In this document: in pieces, positions 1 to 10,716 of the stretch | How the letters are laid out: each line of letters opens with the position of its first letter | Numbering within the stretch: position 1 is the first letter of the stretch | Assembly: GCF_014633365.1 (NCBI RefSeq) | Contig: NC_068346.1 | Location: 35,093,191-35,157,190 of the forward strand | Origin: Diospyros lotus | Taxonomy: Eukaryota > Streptophyta > Magnoliopsida > Ericales > Ebenaceae | Reading direction: 5' to 3' | Length of the DNA stretch: 64,000 nt | The notes under the pieces: model-generated | Databases searched by the model: none | What the model was told of the DNA's origin: nothing | What the model saw: only the letters and a program-made list of their open reading frames with translations | Position numbers and translations under genes: made by a program

Positions 1-1
1 A

Positions 2-1099
2 AAATTACAACCATTGGACATTCCCGAGTGGAAATGGGATCACGTCACTATGGATTTTGTAACCAATCTACCTCGAAGTCCCAAAGGAAATGATGCTATC
101 TGGGTAATAGTGGATCGACTGACCAAGTCGGCACATTTCTTGCCTATTAAGATAGGGCAACCGACTCACGCTCTGGCTCAGCTGTACATTGAGGAAATAG
201 TACGATTGCATGGAATACCTGCAAGTATAGTGTCAGATCGAGACCCACGATTTACGTCAAGATTTTGGGAAAGTTTCCACAAGTGTATGGGAACACAAGT
301 GAAGCTCAGCACAGCTTATCACCCTCAGACTGACGGACAGTCCGAACGGACAATTCAAACGCTCGAGGACATGTTGAGGGCATGCATTTTGGAATTCTCG
401 GGAAGTTGGGAAAAACATCTACCGTTGGTAGAATTTGCCTACAATAACGGGCACCACAGCAGCATTGGAATGGCTCCCTACGAGGCATTATATGGGCGAA
501 AATGCAGAACACCACTCTGCTGGGTAGAAACTGGAGAAGTAGGATTAGTGGGACCCGAGATTGTTCAGACTACTACTGAGAAGATTAAGCAAATACAAGA
601 GAAAATGAGGATAAGTCAAAGTCGTCAGAAATCGTATGCTGATCAACGAAGACGAAACTTGGAATTTTTGGTCGGTGACAAGGCATACTTAAAAGTCTCA
701 CCATTTAAATCCGTGATTCGAGGAAAAAGGAAAGGGAAATTAAGCCCAAGATACATAGGACCCTATGAGATTTTGGAGAAAATTGGATTAGTGGCTTACA
801 GATTAGCTTTACCTGTGGCATTATCAAATATCCACGACGTGTTTCATGTGTCTCAACTACGGAAACATGAGCCAGACCCTACGCAGGTACTTCGAAATGA
901 GACCATTGAGATACGAAATGATCTAACGTACCCTGAGGAACCAGTTCGAATCTTAGATCAAAGGGATCAAGTCTTAAGGAACAAGGTTATTCCCTTAGTG
1001 AAGGTACTATGGGGTAATCATGACGAAGAAGAGGCAACTTGGGAACGTGAAGAAGAGATGAAGATTTCCTATCCGCATTTATTTAACATTGTAAATTAG
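2..1099 (+). CDS. Chromovirus integrase C-terminal part with chromodomain (partial)
   Basis: The reading frame is open from base 2, so the true start is outside the window. It encodes the DDE integrase core: MDFVTNLPRSPKG with the first Asp, IVSDRDPRF with the second, and YHPQTDGQSER with the catalytic Glu. The GPY/F-like region follows (YIGPYEILEKIG), then a chromodomain-like tail (EEPVRILDQRDQVLRNKVIP, then VKVLWGNHDEEEATWE). Integrase inserts the cDNA, and chromodomains in this clade are thought to direct insertion to marked chromatin. No frame breaks are visible. The stop at 1097-1099 lies about 40 bp before the LTR, as expected for the end of pol. Confidence 0.93.
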   Translation, partial: KLQPLDIPEWKWDHVTMDFVTNLPRSPKGNDAIWVIVDRLTKSAHFLPIKIGQPTHALAQLYIEEIVRLHGIPASIVSDRDPRFTSRFWESFHKCMGTQVKLSTAYHPQTDGQSERTIQTLEDMLRACILEFSGSWEKHLPLVEFAYNNGHHSSIGMAPYEALYGRKCRTPLCWVETGEVGLVGPEIVQTTTEKIKQIQEKMRISQSRQKSYADQRRRNLEFLVGDKAYLKVSPFKSVIRGKRKGKLSPRYIGPYEILEKIGLVAYRLALPVALSNIHDVFHVSQLRKHEPDPTQVLRNETIEIRNDLTYPEEPVRILDQRDQVLRNKVIPLVKVLWGNHDEEEATWEREEEMKISYPHLFNIVN

Positions 1100-1853
1100 T
1101 AATTTCGAGGACGAAATTTCTTTTTAGAGGGGGAGGATGTAATACCCAGTATTAAATATCAAGAGAAGTTTTGGAAGTTATGGGATCAAAATGAAATTTA
1201 CAATAGTTTCGGGCCTAAGTGCAATATGCTAACATAAACAGAAGGCGAGGGACTGTGTCAAGTGGATCAACAAAGGTCAAAATGGTTCAAATAAGCAATA
1301 CTCAACACAATCAAGGGACTTTCAAAGGATTGAAGTCAAAAGCACGTAATTAGGAGCACCCGGGCAAAAGTGCAATTTTTGTAAACTGCCCGAGGGAGAT
1401 CCAGATGACAAGTTTTTCAGAAATTCCAAAGGGAAATAGGAAATATACAACCTGAGGGTAATGGTGAAGGTGCTAGATAGTCTAGGGGTATCAGGAAATA
1501 AAAGAAAATTCAATTAAAAGTTGGCTGGGGGCTAAAATGCAATTTTTGAAAATTGCTTGGTGTGAAACCGACCGGCCGCCTATGGCCGCCGGCGGCCGCT
1601 TTTGGGGCATCGGGCAGGTCACCCGGAGGCTCTAGGCTAGCCTCCAGGCGACGACGAGGCCGTTGGGAGCTACCATTGGCCGGAAAATGGCCTTGATGTG
1701 ATCGGAATTAATGGCCAAAAGATTTCCGATTTGGCCGAATTTTTCGAGGGATCTAGCGCTTGATGTGGTGTTTTTCGATTGGTTTAGAGGATAGATTTGG
1801 GCTTAAGGGATAAGGACGAGCCGGATATGGTAGGAAATCGGGTCCAAAACGAG

Positions 1854-1860
1854 TATAAAA
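1854..1860 (+). promoter_or_regulatory. LTR TATA box
   Basis: TATAAAA in the middle of the LTR is preceded by GC-rich sequence and followed by a leader-like region, the usual position of the U3/R promoter in a long LTR. Function is inferred from position only. Confidence 0.5.
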
Positions 1861-2819
1861 GGAGGTTTTCGGCCGAGGGTTCAAAAACAAAAATCGCTCA
1901 AATTTCTTGTGTTTTTGCTTGAATCGAGCTTGAGGGATAAGGGGCTTTTGTTCCTTGGGTTGAGGGGATCATTTCTGGAGCATTTGGGAGCGTTTGGTGT
2001 AGATTTAGAGGGGTTTTGGAAGTTTGGCCGGAAAACCGAACCGCCGCCACCGCGACCTGCAACTGGGTTTTAAACCCACCTCCGGCCACTTTTTCCGACG
2101 ATTAAGGGCACCATTGAGGTCGCATTGAAGAGATCTACAAGCCCCTATAAGAATTTAGGGCATTGGACATCGCCGGAATCGGAGAAGACGACCGGAGAAG
2201 AAGACTGTGCGGCGGCGCGTGGCAACCACTCGCGGGACCTCTGGGTGGCGCGTGAGGGCGCGTGAGGTATGGTTTTTCTTTTATTTTAATTTCAGAATTT
2301 AGGTAAAATTCTTTTAAGAATTATCATGGAAAAATATTTTGTGAAAATTGATGTTAGGTATTTTTAATGAATTTCCGAAGATAGAAATGTTTGAAAAATA
2401 AATAAAAATAGAGAAATTGTGGAAAAATAGAAATATTGATTCTAAAGGTCTTAAATGGTGAAATAGGAATCAATTGGGTCATTGGAAGAAGAATTACACA
2501 ATTTTTGAGGTGTGGCACGTTTTTCGAGGCAAAATCTGGACTTTTCCGAATTAAGGTGAGTGGTTTGATTTCAGCCTTACCTTGACTCGAAAGTGTCTTA
2601 AAGTGCTTTTGGTGAGTTCTTGTGAGTATTTGTACGCTCCTAGACTTAGCTTATTTCACAAGGCATTTACTTACATTCGTTGTGTCAATATTGCATTAAC
2701 TGTTTATTTTTAAAAAGTATTGGTGCATGGCGTGTAAATTTTCATATCATATAGGGTCAAGTCTAATTGCATCGTTGGGTCCATATGGGGCGATAAGGGG
2801 TCTACTTGAGATTGGGACA

Positions 2820-2963
2820 ATGTTAATCCAGGTGAACGGGTGTCACACTGGGGCACTCGAGGGAATAATGTTAAACCAGGTGAACGGGTGTCACGACGGT
2901 GCACTCGAGGGATTAACGTTGGACCAGGTGAACGTGTGCCACAGTGGGATATTCGAGGGATTA
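2820..2963 (+). repeat. Three 48-bp tandem repeats within the LTR
   Basis: Three units share the core CCAGGTGAACGGGTGTCAC and a downstream CACTCGAGGG. The core starts at about 2829, 2877 and 2925, giving a 48-bp period. The third unit is more diverged. The period is a multiple of three, so it also gives a chance 16-residue repeat in an open frame, which is not regarded as a gene. Confidence 0.85.
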
Positions 2964-3598
2964 AGTATGTCAAGGTGATATCTCGAGTTAGATGTGTCTT
3001 GCATGTTGTCGTATAGTATGCCATGCTCGTATGTCTTTATGCATTGTACATCTGTTTCATGCCTTCACTTAGATGGTTTATCATCTAACATGGGTTATGC
3101 CCCTGGAACATTCAACGTTCCAGTCAGGGACAGCTGCGAGGTCGAGGACACGGCCGGTGAATCTGTGGTGTTTATTTGATAATTGTTGTATTACTTTGGA
3201 AACACTAGTATTTATAATGTTGTATGTATGAGCAACCGCTCGACGGTGTTGTAATCGTTAGTATCAATGTTGTATACACATATCGGTATGGGAACATTTT
3301 GTGTGTAACACGTGGTGGGCCACGTCATTTTGATTAATTAAGTATTCCGCTGTGTTTATTTTATCTCGTTCAGTTAAGATTTGTTATTTCTAGCTAAATG
3401 AGTAAGACTGGAACTCTCGGGGTATATATCTGCATGAGGAGTGGTTCTTTGATCACCGCGGGAGCCGGATGTAGTTTTACGACGGGTGTTTCATCTGCAT
3501 GCGAAGATTGTGCTCACAGGCGCCGCGGGTATCAAAAAAAAAAAGAAACCCCGGGAATTTCCTTATAGTGACATGCCTGTATAGGGCGGGGTGTTACA

Positions 3599-4389
3599 TT
3601 AGGGCCTTGGAGAACTTACCGAACCATTATTATGAAGCTTGTTTAAGTCCATACAAGGACTTGTAAAGTTTGCAAACCAATTTGATGTTTTGTGTGTGCA
3701 ATCATTATGGAAAAGTTTGGTAAACTTCTTCGTCTAAGTCTCCATTAAGAAACACATTATTCACTTCCAATTGGTATAATGGCCAATGTTTTGTTATTGC
3801 TATAGCAATCAAGCATTTGATTATAGAAAAATTTGGCCATGAGAGCAAATGTCTCATTGTAATCGAGTCTCTTTACTTGGTTATATCGAGTCTGGCCTTG
3901 TATAGTTCAATGCTCCCATCAAACTTGTGTTTTATTTTATAAACCCATTTTGAGCCTACTGCCTTTTTCTTTTTCTTTTTTTTCCCCTTTTGTTAGCTTA
4001 ATCAAACTCCAAGTTTTGTTCTCGCACAAGGCTTTGAGCTCTTTATCCATAGCCTCTCGCCACTATGGATGTTCAAAGACTTTTTCAAAACTTTGGTTCA
4101 ATGTTGTCATATCCTTGTAGTTCCTTTCGCTTCAAAGTAATATACTCATCCTTTTAGCAATTTAGTACATAATCATCTAGATGACAAGGGGTGTGACTTT
4201 CTCTGTGGTCGAGTTAGTGGTGACTTGTTTACATCTCTTTCATGTCCAACTTCCTCATTGCTTTCTAAGTCTTGCTTATAACCCAAGTCATCAAATTGGT
4301 TTTCATGATTTTCATCGCTACAGGCCTATTTTCAGATTACCGATCTTGAAGAAATTCCTTCCTCCTGTTTGTTGCCTTCTTGAGTGTAG
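3599..4389 (-). pseudogene. Copia A: reverse transcriptase fragment
   Basis: Read on the minus strand, this is a decayed Ty1/copia RT. Recognisable blocks are REAMDKELKAL, VGSKWVYKIKHKFDGSIE, YQLEVNNVFLNGDLDEEVY and LYKSLYGLKQA, with several stops and frameshifts between them. The left end is cut by the Tekay insertion at 3598. The right end joins 29052-29103 once copia B and its GACAT duplication are removed. Confidence 0.85.
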
Positions 4390-4394
4390 GACAT

Positions 4395-4658
4395 TGTTGA
4401 CATGAAAGGAAATGAAAGAAGAAGAGGTTGCAGCCTATTTTTGGAATGCTTTATTTAAGGAATGATTTATTTAAGATTTTATCTTAATTAGATTAGTTTC
4501 TTAAACAGATTAGGAATCTTTCCTAATCCCATTGTATCATAATCTTTCCTAAATGTGTTGCAATCCTTCCTATTGTAAACTTTCTATAGTTGTAATTTCC
4601 AACCCTATAACTAGGGCTGCACATAATGAATATTTATGCTTTTCGTTCGAAATCTTCA
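4395..4658 (+). repeat. 5' LTR of copia B
   Basis: It begins TGTTGACATG and ends AAATCTTCA. It is nearly identical to 28783-29046. The target duplication GACAT precedes it at 4390-4394. Confidence 0.95.
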
Positions 4659-4672
4659 TAGTATTAGAGCCA
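4659..4672 (+). other. Primer binding site of copia B
   Basis: TAGTATTAGAGCC directly after the LTR is a two-base variant of TGGTATCAGAGCC, the initiator-Met-tRNA primer site of copia elements. The changes look like decay. Confidence 0.8.
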
Positions 4673-4863
4673 CTTCTGATTGCCCTATGATTTCCATCCT
4701 TCATTGCTTTCTATATTTCAGTTCATTCCCTGGCCTTCATTGCCGATTCCTTACTCTTCTTCCTTGATCGTTTTTATCTGATTGTTGCCATACTTTTAGT
4801 CGCACAAGTCTTGAAATTCCTTCTTGTCTTTGCCTTTATTGCTAGACATTTTTCTTTCTGATC

Positions 4864-5226
4864 ATGTCAGAAATCTCAAAAATAACACTAGTTTCAACCA
4901 TGACATCCGGTAAGAATAATGGAGTTGATGCTCTAATAAGAGGTTTTTCTTCCAGCAATTTACTAGGGGTGCATCAGTCATAGAGGCTGGACGAACCCAA
5001 CTACTTATAGTGGGCACAGCTGATTTGAACATTCCTAAAGGGAAAGGGACAAATTCGCCACTTGACAGAGCTTAGTCCACAAAAATGTGATCCAGGGTTT
5101 AATGCTTGGGATTAAGAGGATTTCATTATCATGTCATGGCTATGGAACGCTATGCAACCAGAGGTTAGAAAAAATTACATGTTCTTGTCCTCTGCTAAAG
5201 ATATATGGGAAACGGTTAGGCGTACC
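4864..5226 (+). pseudogene. Copia B gag, first part
   Basis: From the ATG at 4864 the reading begins MSEISKITLVSTM and continues through in-frame stops to AKDIWETVRRT. There it is cut by the solo LTR at 5227. The frame resumes at 21931 (YSKVQDV). This is a retrotransposon capsid-type gag with the typical WNAMQPEVRKNYMFLSSAKD block. It is dead. Confidence 0.8.
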
Positions 5227-5470
5227 TGTTGGTCCCTTAAGGTATGGCCACTCAAGAGGGGGGGTGAATTGAGTGCTCTTAAAAATTTATTTATTTAATT
5301 CCAAACAACAATTACGATTAATGAGTTTAGAATATCACATCCACTACAATAATAAATATAATAAAAAATGGACAATGGGGAGCACGGCGATATATAGTGG
5401 TTCAGTGTTGATACACACACCTACTCCAGTCTCCCAAGGTCTTAACCACCCCTGGGGTTCCACTAACTCA

Positions 5471-6430
5471 CACTACAAGAATTTCTGGATTTAGCGACGG
5501 ATTTTCAGCAACGGAAATTTCCATCGCTATTTTGCGACGAAACAGCGACGGAATTACGACGGATTGTGAAATTTTTTTTTTAATTTATTTAGAAACGGAT
5601 TTTAGCGACGGAATTTTTCCCGTCGCAAACAAATTAATTTTTTTATTTTTTTGCGACGGAAATATACTTCCGTCTCTAATTTTAGCGACGAAAATCTATT
5701 TCCGTCGTTATATTTTAATGATAATAAAAAATAAAAATTAAATTTTTATATAGCGACGGAAAAACAATTCCGTCGCAAAATTTTAAAATAAAAAATTAAT
5801 TTTCATATTAGTTTAAATAAATAAAATAAAATTTAAAATTTAATTTTTTTATTATTAAATTTTACCGACGGAAATATACTTCCGTCGCTAATTTTAGCGA
5901 CGGAAATCTATTTCCGTCGTTATATTTTAATGATAATAAAAAAATAAAAATTAATTTTTTATATAGCGACGGAAATACAATTCCGTCGCAAACTTTTAAA
6001 ATAAAAAATTAATTTTCATATTAGTTTAAATAATTAAAATAAAATTTTAAATTTATTTTTTATTATTAAAATTTTACCGACGGAAATATATTTTCGTCGC
6101 TAATTTTAGCGACGGAAATTTATTTCCGTCGTTATATTTTAATGATAATAAAAAAATAAAAATTAAATTTTTATATAGCGAGGGAAAAAAAATTCCATCG
6201 CAAAATTTTAAAGTAAAAATTAATTTTAATATTAGTTTAAATAATTAAAATTTAATTTTAAATTTAATTTTTTTATTATTAAAATATAGCGACGGAAATA
6301 TCCTTCTGTCGCTATATTTAAAATAAAAAATTATTTTAAGTTAACAAATTAAGAAAAATAAAATTAGAGACGGATTATTCAAATCCGTCTCTAAATCCGC
6401 GACGGATTATCCAAATCCGTCGCTACCATT
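5471..6430. repeat. Left subterminal repeats of CACTA-1
   Basis: Around twenty copies of the palindromic unit AGCGACGGAA...TTCCGTCGCT occur, spaced by A/T-rich sequence. In En/Spm such repeats bind TnpA and bring the ends together. Part of the block is repeated in tandem with a period of about 190 bp (5690-6250). Confidence 0.9.
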
Positions 6431-9400
6431 AATTTTTAATTATTTTATTTAATTAATTTATAAATATTTAAATTTGGAATGAATATTTAAATATATAAAT
6501 ATTTAAATTTTATAAAAATTTAAATATACATTTAACCATGAGATGAATATTAAAAAACTAATTTATAAAATTTAAATAAATATATTAATATTTAAAATCA
6601 TAATATTGCTAAATTCTAACTATATCAATTAAATGTATAATAATTAATTATTTATAATATTTATTAACTGTGTACAAAATGTAAACAAACATTATAATTG
6701 AAAAATAAATAAAAATTTTAAAAATCATAATATTATTAAAAAAAATATTTTAAATTTTAGAAATCATAAAAATAAAAAAATATTGAGAAATTACATTATA
6801 TGGAAAGGAGTCCAGGAGTTATCTTGTCAATCTCTTTCTCTTTATAAATATGAGAATTTTTTGCTAAGTTAAAAAGTTTAAAAACCAAACATATTGGGCA
6901 TGTTTGTTGTACCTTAAAAGCTATAATTTTTAACTTCTAGCTTCAAAAAAATGATAATGTATTGTTTGTTTTACCTTATAGAATTATAACTTATAGCTTC
7001 TACTACCTTTTAGAAATGGTAGAAGCTGGCTTTTTCAAAGCTAAGGTACCTCATCTTCTACAGCTTCTACATCTTTCTGAAAAGTTGTAACAAACAAGTT
7101 CACAACTTATTTTAAGTTTTAAAAACTATAATCTAAGAAATTATAAACTATAATTTATTTAATTAAGTTGCAACAAATGGGGCCAATATATGGACGACAT
7201 TGTATCTTATACTTAATAACAATATCATATGTCACTATCTAATATAAGTGTTATGTGTAAAACATTAATGTTGATCAAGAAAAAAATAAATATATCTATT
7301 TATTATTTGTCCTTTCTAATTTTGTCTCTGAGTTATAGATGAAATTCAACAATCTAAAATCTACTATGTTGATCAGATGGGTTCTGTCATTAGTATTGTT
7401 CTATTCTATAATTAATAATTCTAAGTTCGGTGAATGTTTTGAATTTTTACTTTTTAAATTTTTTTATTAAACTCGAAAATTACCCTAAAAATTTATAAAT
7501 GTTATGTACATTTCGTTTGATATAATTTTTATTTATAAAAAAATTAATTAATAAATAATTCAATATATCAAATTAATTTTTAAATTAATATTAATTTAAA
7601 ATACAATAATTTAAATTATTTTATCATCACATTTTAGATAATTACAGTAAGATTTTAAAAAATGATTTAATAATAAAATTTTATTTAAAATATATTATTT
7701 TTATCAATTAAATAATTATTAATATTATTTTTATAAGTTATATTATTTTTTATATAATTAAAATATTAAAATAAATAAATTCAAGAGGCGGGAATTTATT
7801 TTAATAATAGTTTTAATAATAAAAAAATAAAAAATACATTTTAGATAGAGATAGAATTTATTTTCTATCGTTAATTTTAGCAACAAAATTTATCTTCCGT
7901 TGCAAATATTAGAGATGAAAATAAATTATGTCCCTAAAGTTTAAAATAAAAAAAATTAATACTAGTTTAAATTAAAAAAATAATAAATTCTGTCACTACT
8001 TTTTGTGATGCAAAACTATTTTTATGGCTAAAAAATTAAATTTTAATTGTAATTTTTTTGCTTTTCAAATATAGAGACAGAAAGTTTTTTTTGTCGCAAA
8101 TTTTAAAAATAACAAATTAAAATTTAATATGGAATCAAATAACAAAAAATAAATAAATAAATTTAGTGACGGATTGACCGAATCCATTGCTGAAATAGAG
8201 ATGGAACTTTCAATCCGTCACTAAATTTAATTTTTATTTATTATTTAATGAATTTATAAAGATTTAAATTTATAAATATTAAAATCTATAAGAAATTAAA
8301 TATATTAATGTATATTTAATTAAATATACATTTAAACATGAGATGAATATAAAAAAATTAATTTATAAAATTTAGATAAATATATTAAATTTAAAAATTA
8401 TAATATTATTAAATTCTAAATACATCAATTAATATATTTCATGTTCATAAAAATAAAAATAAAACAATATCGAGGGATTACATATATAGAAAAGAGTTTA
8501 TGAGCTATCTTATCAATGTCTTATTCTCTATAATTAGGAGAATTATATAAAAATGAAATAATTAAATGTATAATTAAGTCATTCACAATAAATAATAAAA
8601 AATAAAATATATAATAAAATATTTATGTAGCGCTTGTTAAAATGAGCAGGATAAAAAGGTATGAAGATAAGTCCGAAATAATTTTCAGATTAAAATATGG
8701 AATAATGATTTTCTCCCTTAATAGTTATACTATAAAAAAACTATAGAAGATTAATTTTTATTTTTGAAGTTTAAGTGTTATGTATAAAACATTAATGTTG
8801 AACAAGATTTTGGCAGTATTTGTTAAAATTCGATATAACCTATTTGTTTGTATGACAATATGTCATTAGTTTTTAAAATGTATTATTTTTTAATTTCTAA
8901 TTTTATTTTTGGTTTTTACTACTTTATTGAATCAAATTAATTAAAATTCGGTATAATCAAATTAATCGAATCAAATTAATAAAAATTATCAATTTTTTTT
9001 TAAATTCGCTTCTATTCAATTAATGTTTTTTAAAAAAATTAGTTTTTTGTTTTCGATTATATTTTTAGTTAAAAATAGTCGAATCGATTGGATTTTAAGA
9101 CAATGATGTTTTTATGGTAATAAAATGACGTCATTTTTGGCCTATCACACAATTTTTCAACTTGTTCGATTTTGTAGCTTATTTAATTTATCGGTTAATT
9201 CAATTTTAATTAATTTTCTTATGTGTTTGTTTGGTTTATTGAATCGATTTAGTTTATGTAGTCTATATTTACTTTTTTTTTATTGTTAGTTAATTTAATT
9301 TATTGGATTTAATCTGTCAAGTTAGTTTAGTTTAATTTGTCAATTCAATTTGTTGATTTTTTATTAATTCGATAATTGAACCGATCGTTTACGTACCCCT

Positions 9401-9796
9401 AACAATGAGGGAAACTCTTTATATATGAAAGAAAAAATAATCAAAATTTTATTCTTTAAAAAATTAAAGACTAGTCAACATTCAAAATATATAAAGAATA
9501 TTGTTACAAAATTTTTGAATTTTTTTTATCTTTTATGAATTTTGTAGTAAAGTAATATTTATAATATATCAAATTAATTTATTATAATTATTAGATTTAT
9601 AATATAAGTATTTTTTAAATTAATATTAATTTAAAATGCAATGATTTAAATAATTTTATTATGATATTTTAAATGATTATAATAAATTATTAATAAAATT
9701 ATTTAATAATTTTACATTAATATAAATTTTATTAATTAAATAATAATACTAATTATTTTAATATTATATAAATTTATATATAAATTATTAAAAAAT
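6431..9796. other. A/T-rich internal region of CACTA-1 with old duplications
   Basis: No gene is supported here. Two duplications can be seen. About 6360-6860 resembles 8160-8560: both have paired GACGGATT...AATCCGTC units, then CATGAGATGAATAT, then a block ending AGGAGAATT or similar. About 7555-7790 resembles 9560-9796. Degenerate TnpA-site-like units at 7850-8230 suggest a former left end copied inward. AAGAGGCGGGAAT (near 7784) recurs inverted near 9803. Confidence 0.6.
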
Positions 9797-10716
9797 AAAT
9801 TTTATTCCCGCCTCTTAATTTCCCTCCCCCCCGTAAAACCCTGATTCCCTCCCCCCCCTTTCCCTTCCCCCCATAAAACCCTGCCCCGCCCCCCCTCTCT
9901 CCCTTTTTCCCTCTTCTCCCTTCTGCGTACCCTCTTTCCCTCTCTCTCGTGGCTAGCCCTAGCCCTCGCCCTTGCTCACTGGCTCGACCTCACTGGCTCG
10001 CCCTCACCCGCTGCCTCGCCCTCGCTCTCGCCTGTTGCAGCTCGCCCTCGCCCTCGCTCACTGGGTCGACCTCACCGGCTGGCCCTCGCCCTCGCTCACT
10101 GGGTCGACCTCACCAGCTCGCCCTCGCTCTCACCCCTCGCTGCTCGCCCTCGCCCTTGCTCACTGGCTCGCCCTCACCGGGTGCCTTGCCCTCGCTCTCG
10201 CCTCTCGCAGCTCGCCCTCGCCCTCGCCCTCGCCCTCGCCCTCGCCCTCGCCCTTGCCCTTGCTCACTGGCTTGACCTCACTGGCTCGCCCTCACCGGCT
10301 GCCTCGCCCTCGCTCTCGCCTCTCGCAACTCGCCCTTTCCCTCGCCCTCGCTCACTGGCTCACCCTCGCTCACTATCTCGCCCTCACCCGCTGCCTCGCC
10401 CTCTCGCTGCTCACCCTCTCCGTCGCCTCTCGGTTGGTAGTTGGGGAGGTTGCATCTCGGCTACTTGATCTAACTCTCTAAGTCTTGCTTTCGATGGGTG
10501 ACTGGGTTGCTCGCCACTGTTCATTGACATTGGGACACTTTGGTTCAATCTTTTGAGGTTTGGTTCAATCTTTGGTGTTGTATTCTATTCGGGTTCAAAT
10601 TCAATGCTAGTGACAAAAAATTCTTTTGTTTCAATCTTTGGTATTGTATTCTTGTTCTTGGCAGATAGGCAGTGGCAGTGGACATCCCTTCGTACTCTAG
10701 AGATCAAAAGATTTGA
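9797..10716 (+). promoter_or_regulatory. GC/CT-rich block, probable non-coding first exon of TnpD
   Basis: The sequence changes abruptly from A/T-rich to a C-rich strand with runs of CCCTCCCCCC, then dozens of CTCGCCCTCGCC and CTCACTGGCTCG units to about 10430. It then passes into ordinary sequence ending AGATTTGAG|GTAAGT at 10716, a strong 5' splice site. The next good acceptor is GGTACAG just before the TnpD ATG at 13535. I infer a non-coding leader exon. The Ser/Pro/Arg/Leu-rich open frames here come from the repeat and are not regarded as genes. Confidence 0.55.

Larger units (their letters stand above)
1..3598 (+). mobile_element. Tekay-type Ty3/gypsy chromovirus, 3' part
   Basis: The window opens inside the integrase of a plus-strand Ty3/gypsy element and runs through its 3' LTR. 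The order integrase, chromodomain-like tail, purine-rich tract (about 1124-1137, AGAGGGGGAGGA) and LTR is that of chromoviruses. The long LTR starting TGTAATACCC fits the Tekay/Del lineage. The 5' LTR, gag, protease and RT lie to the left of the window. The right edge (3598) abuts minus-strand copia coding sequence, so this element inserted into copia A. Confidence 0.9.
1138..3598 (+). repeat. 3' LTR of the Tekay element
   Basis: The LTR runs from TGTAATACCC to GGTGTTACA, with TGTAA/TTACA terminal inversion, and is about 2461 bp. It follows a purine-rich tract at the end of pol. A stretch near 3065-3125 (CTTAGATGG, then CATCTAACATGGGTTATGCC) is also found, inverted, in the solo LTR at 24875-27575, so both belong to one family. 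No convincing gene lies inside it. Confidence 0.88.

Noticed and set aside
2727..2978. 83-codon frame with 16-residue repeats
   Set aside because: It is the 48-bp tandem repeat of the LTR; repeat length divisible by three explains it.
9949..10481. Long overlapping open frames rich in Ser, Pro, Arg, Leu
   Set aside because: They are produced in all three frames by CTCGCC/CTCACTGG repeats; no domain or single preferred frame.
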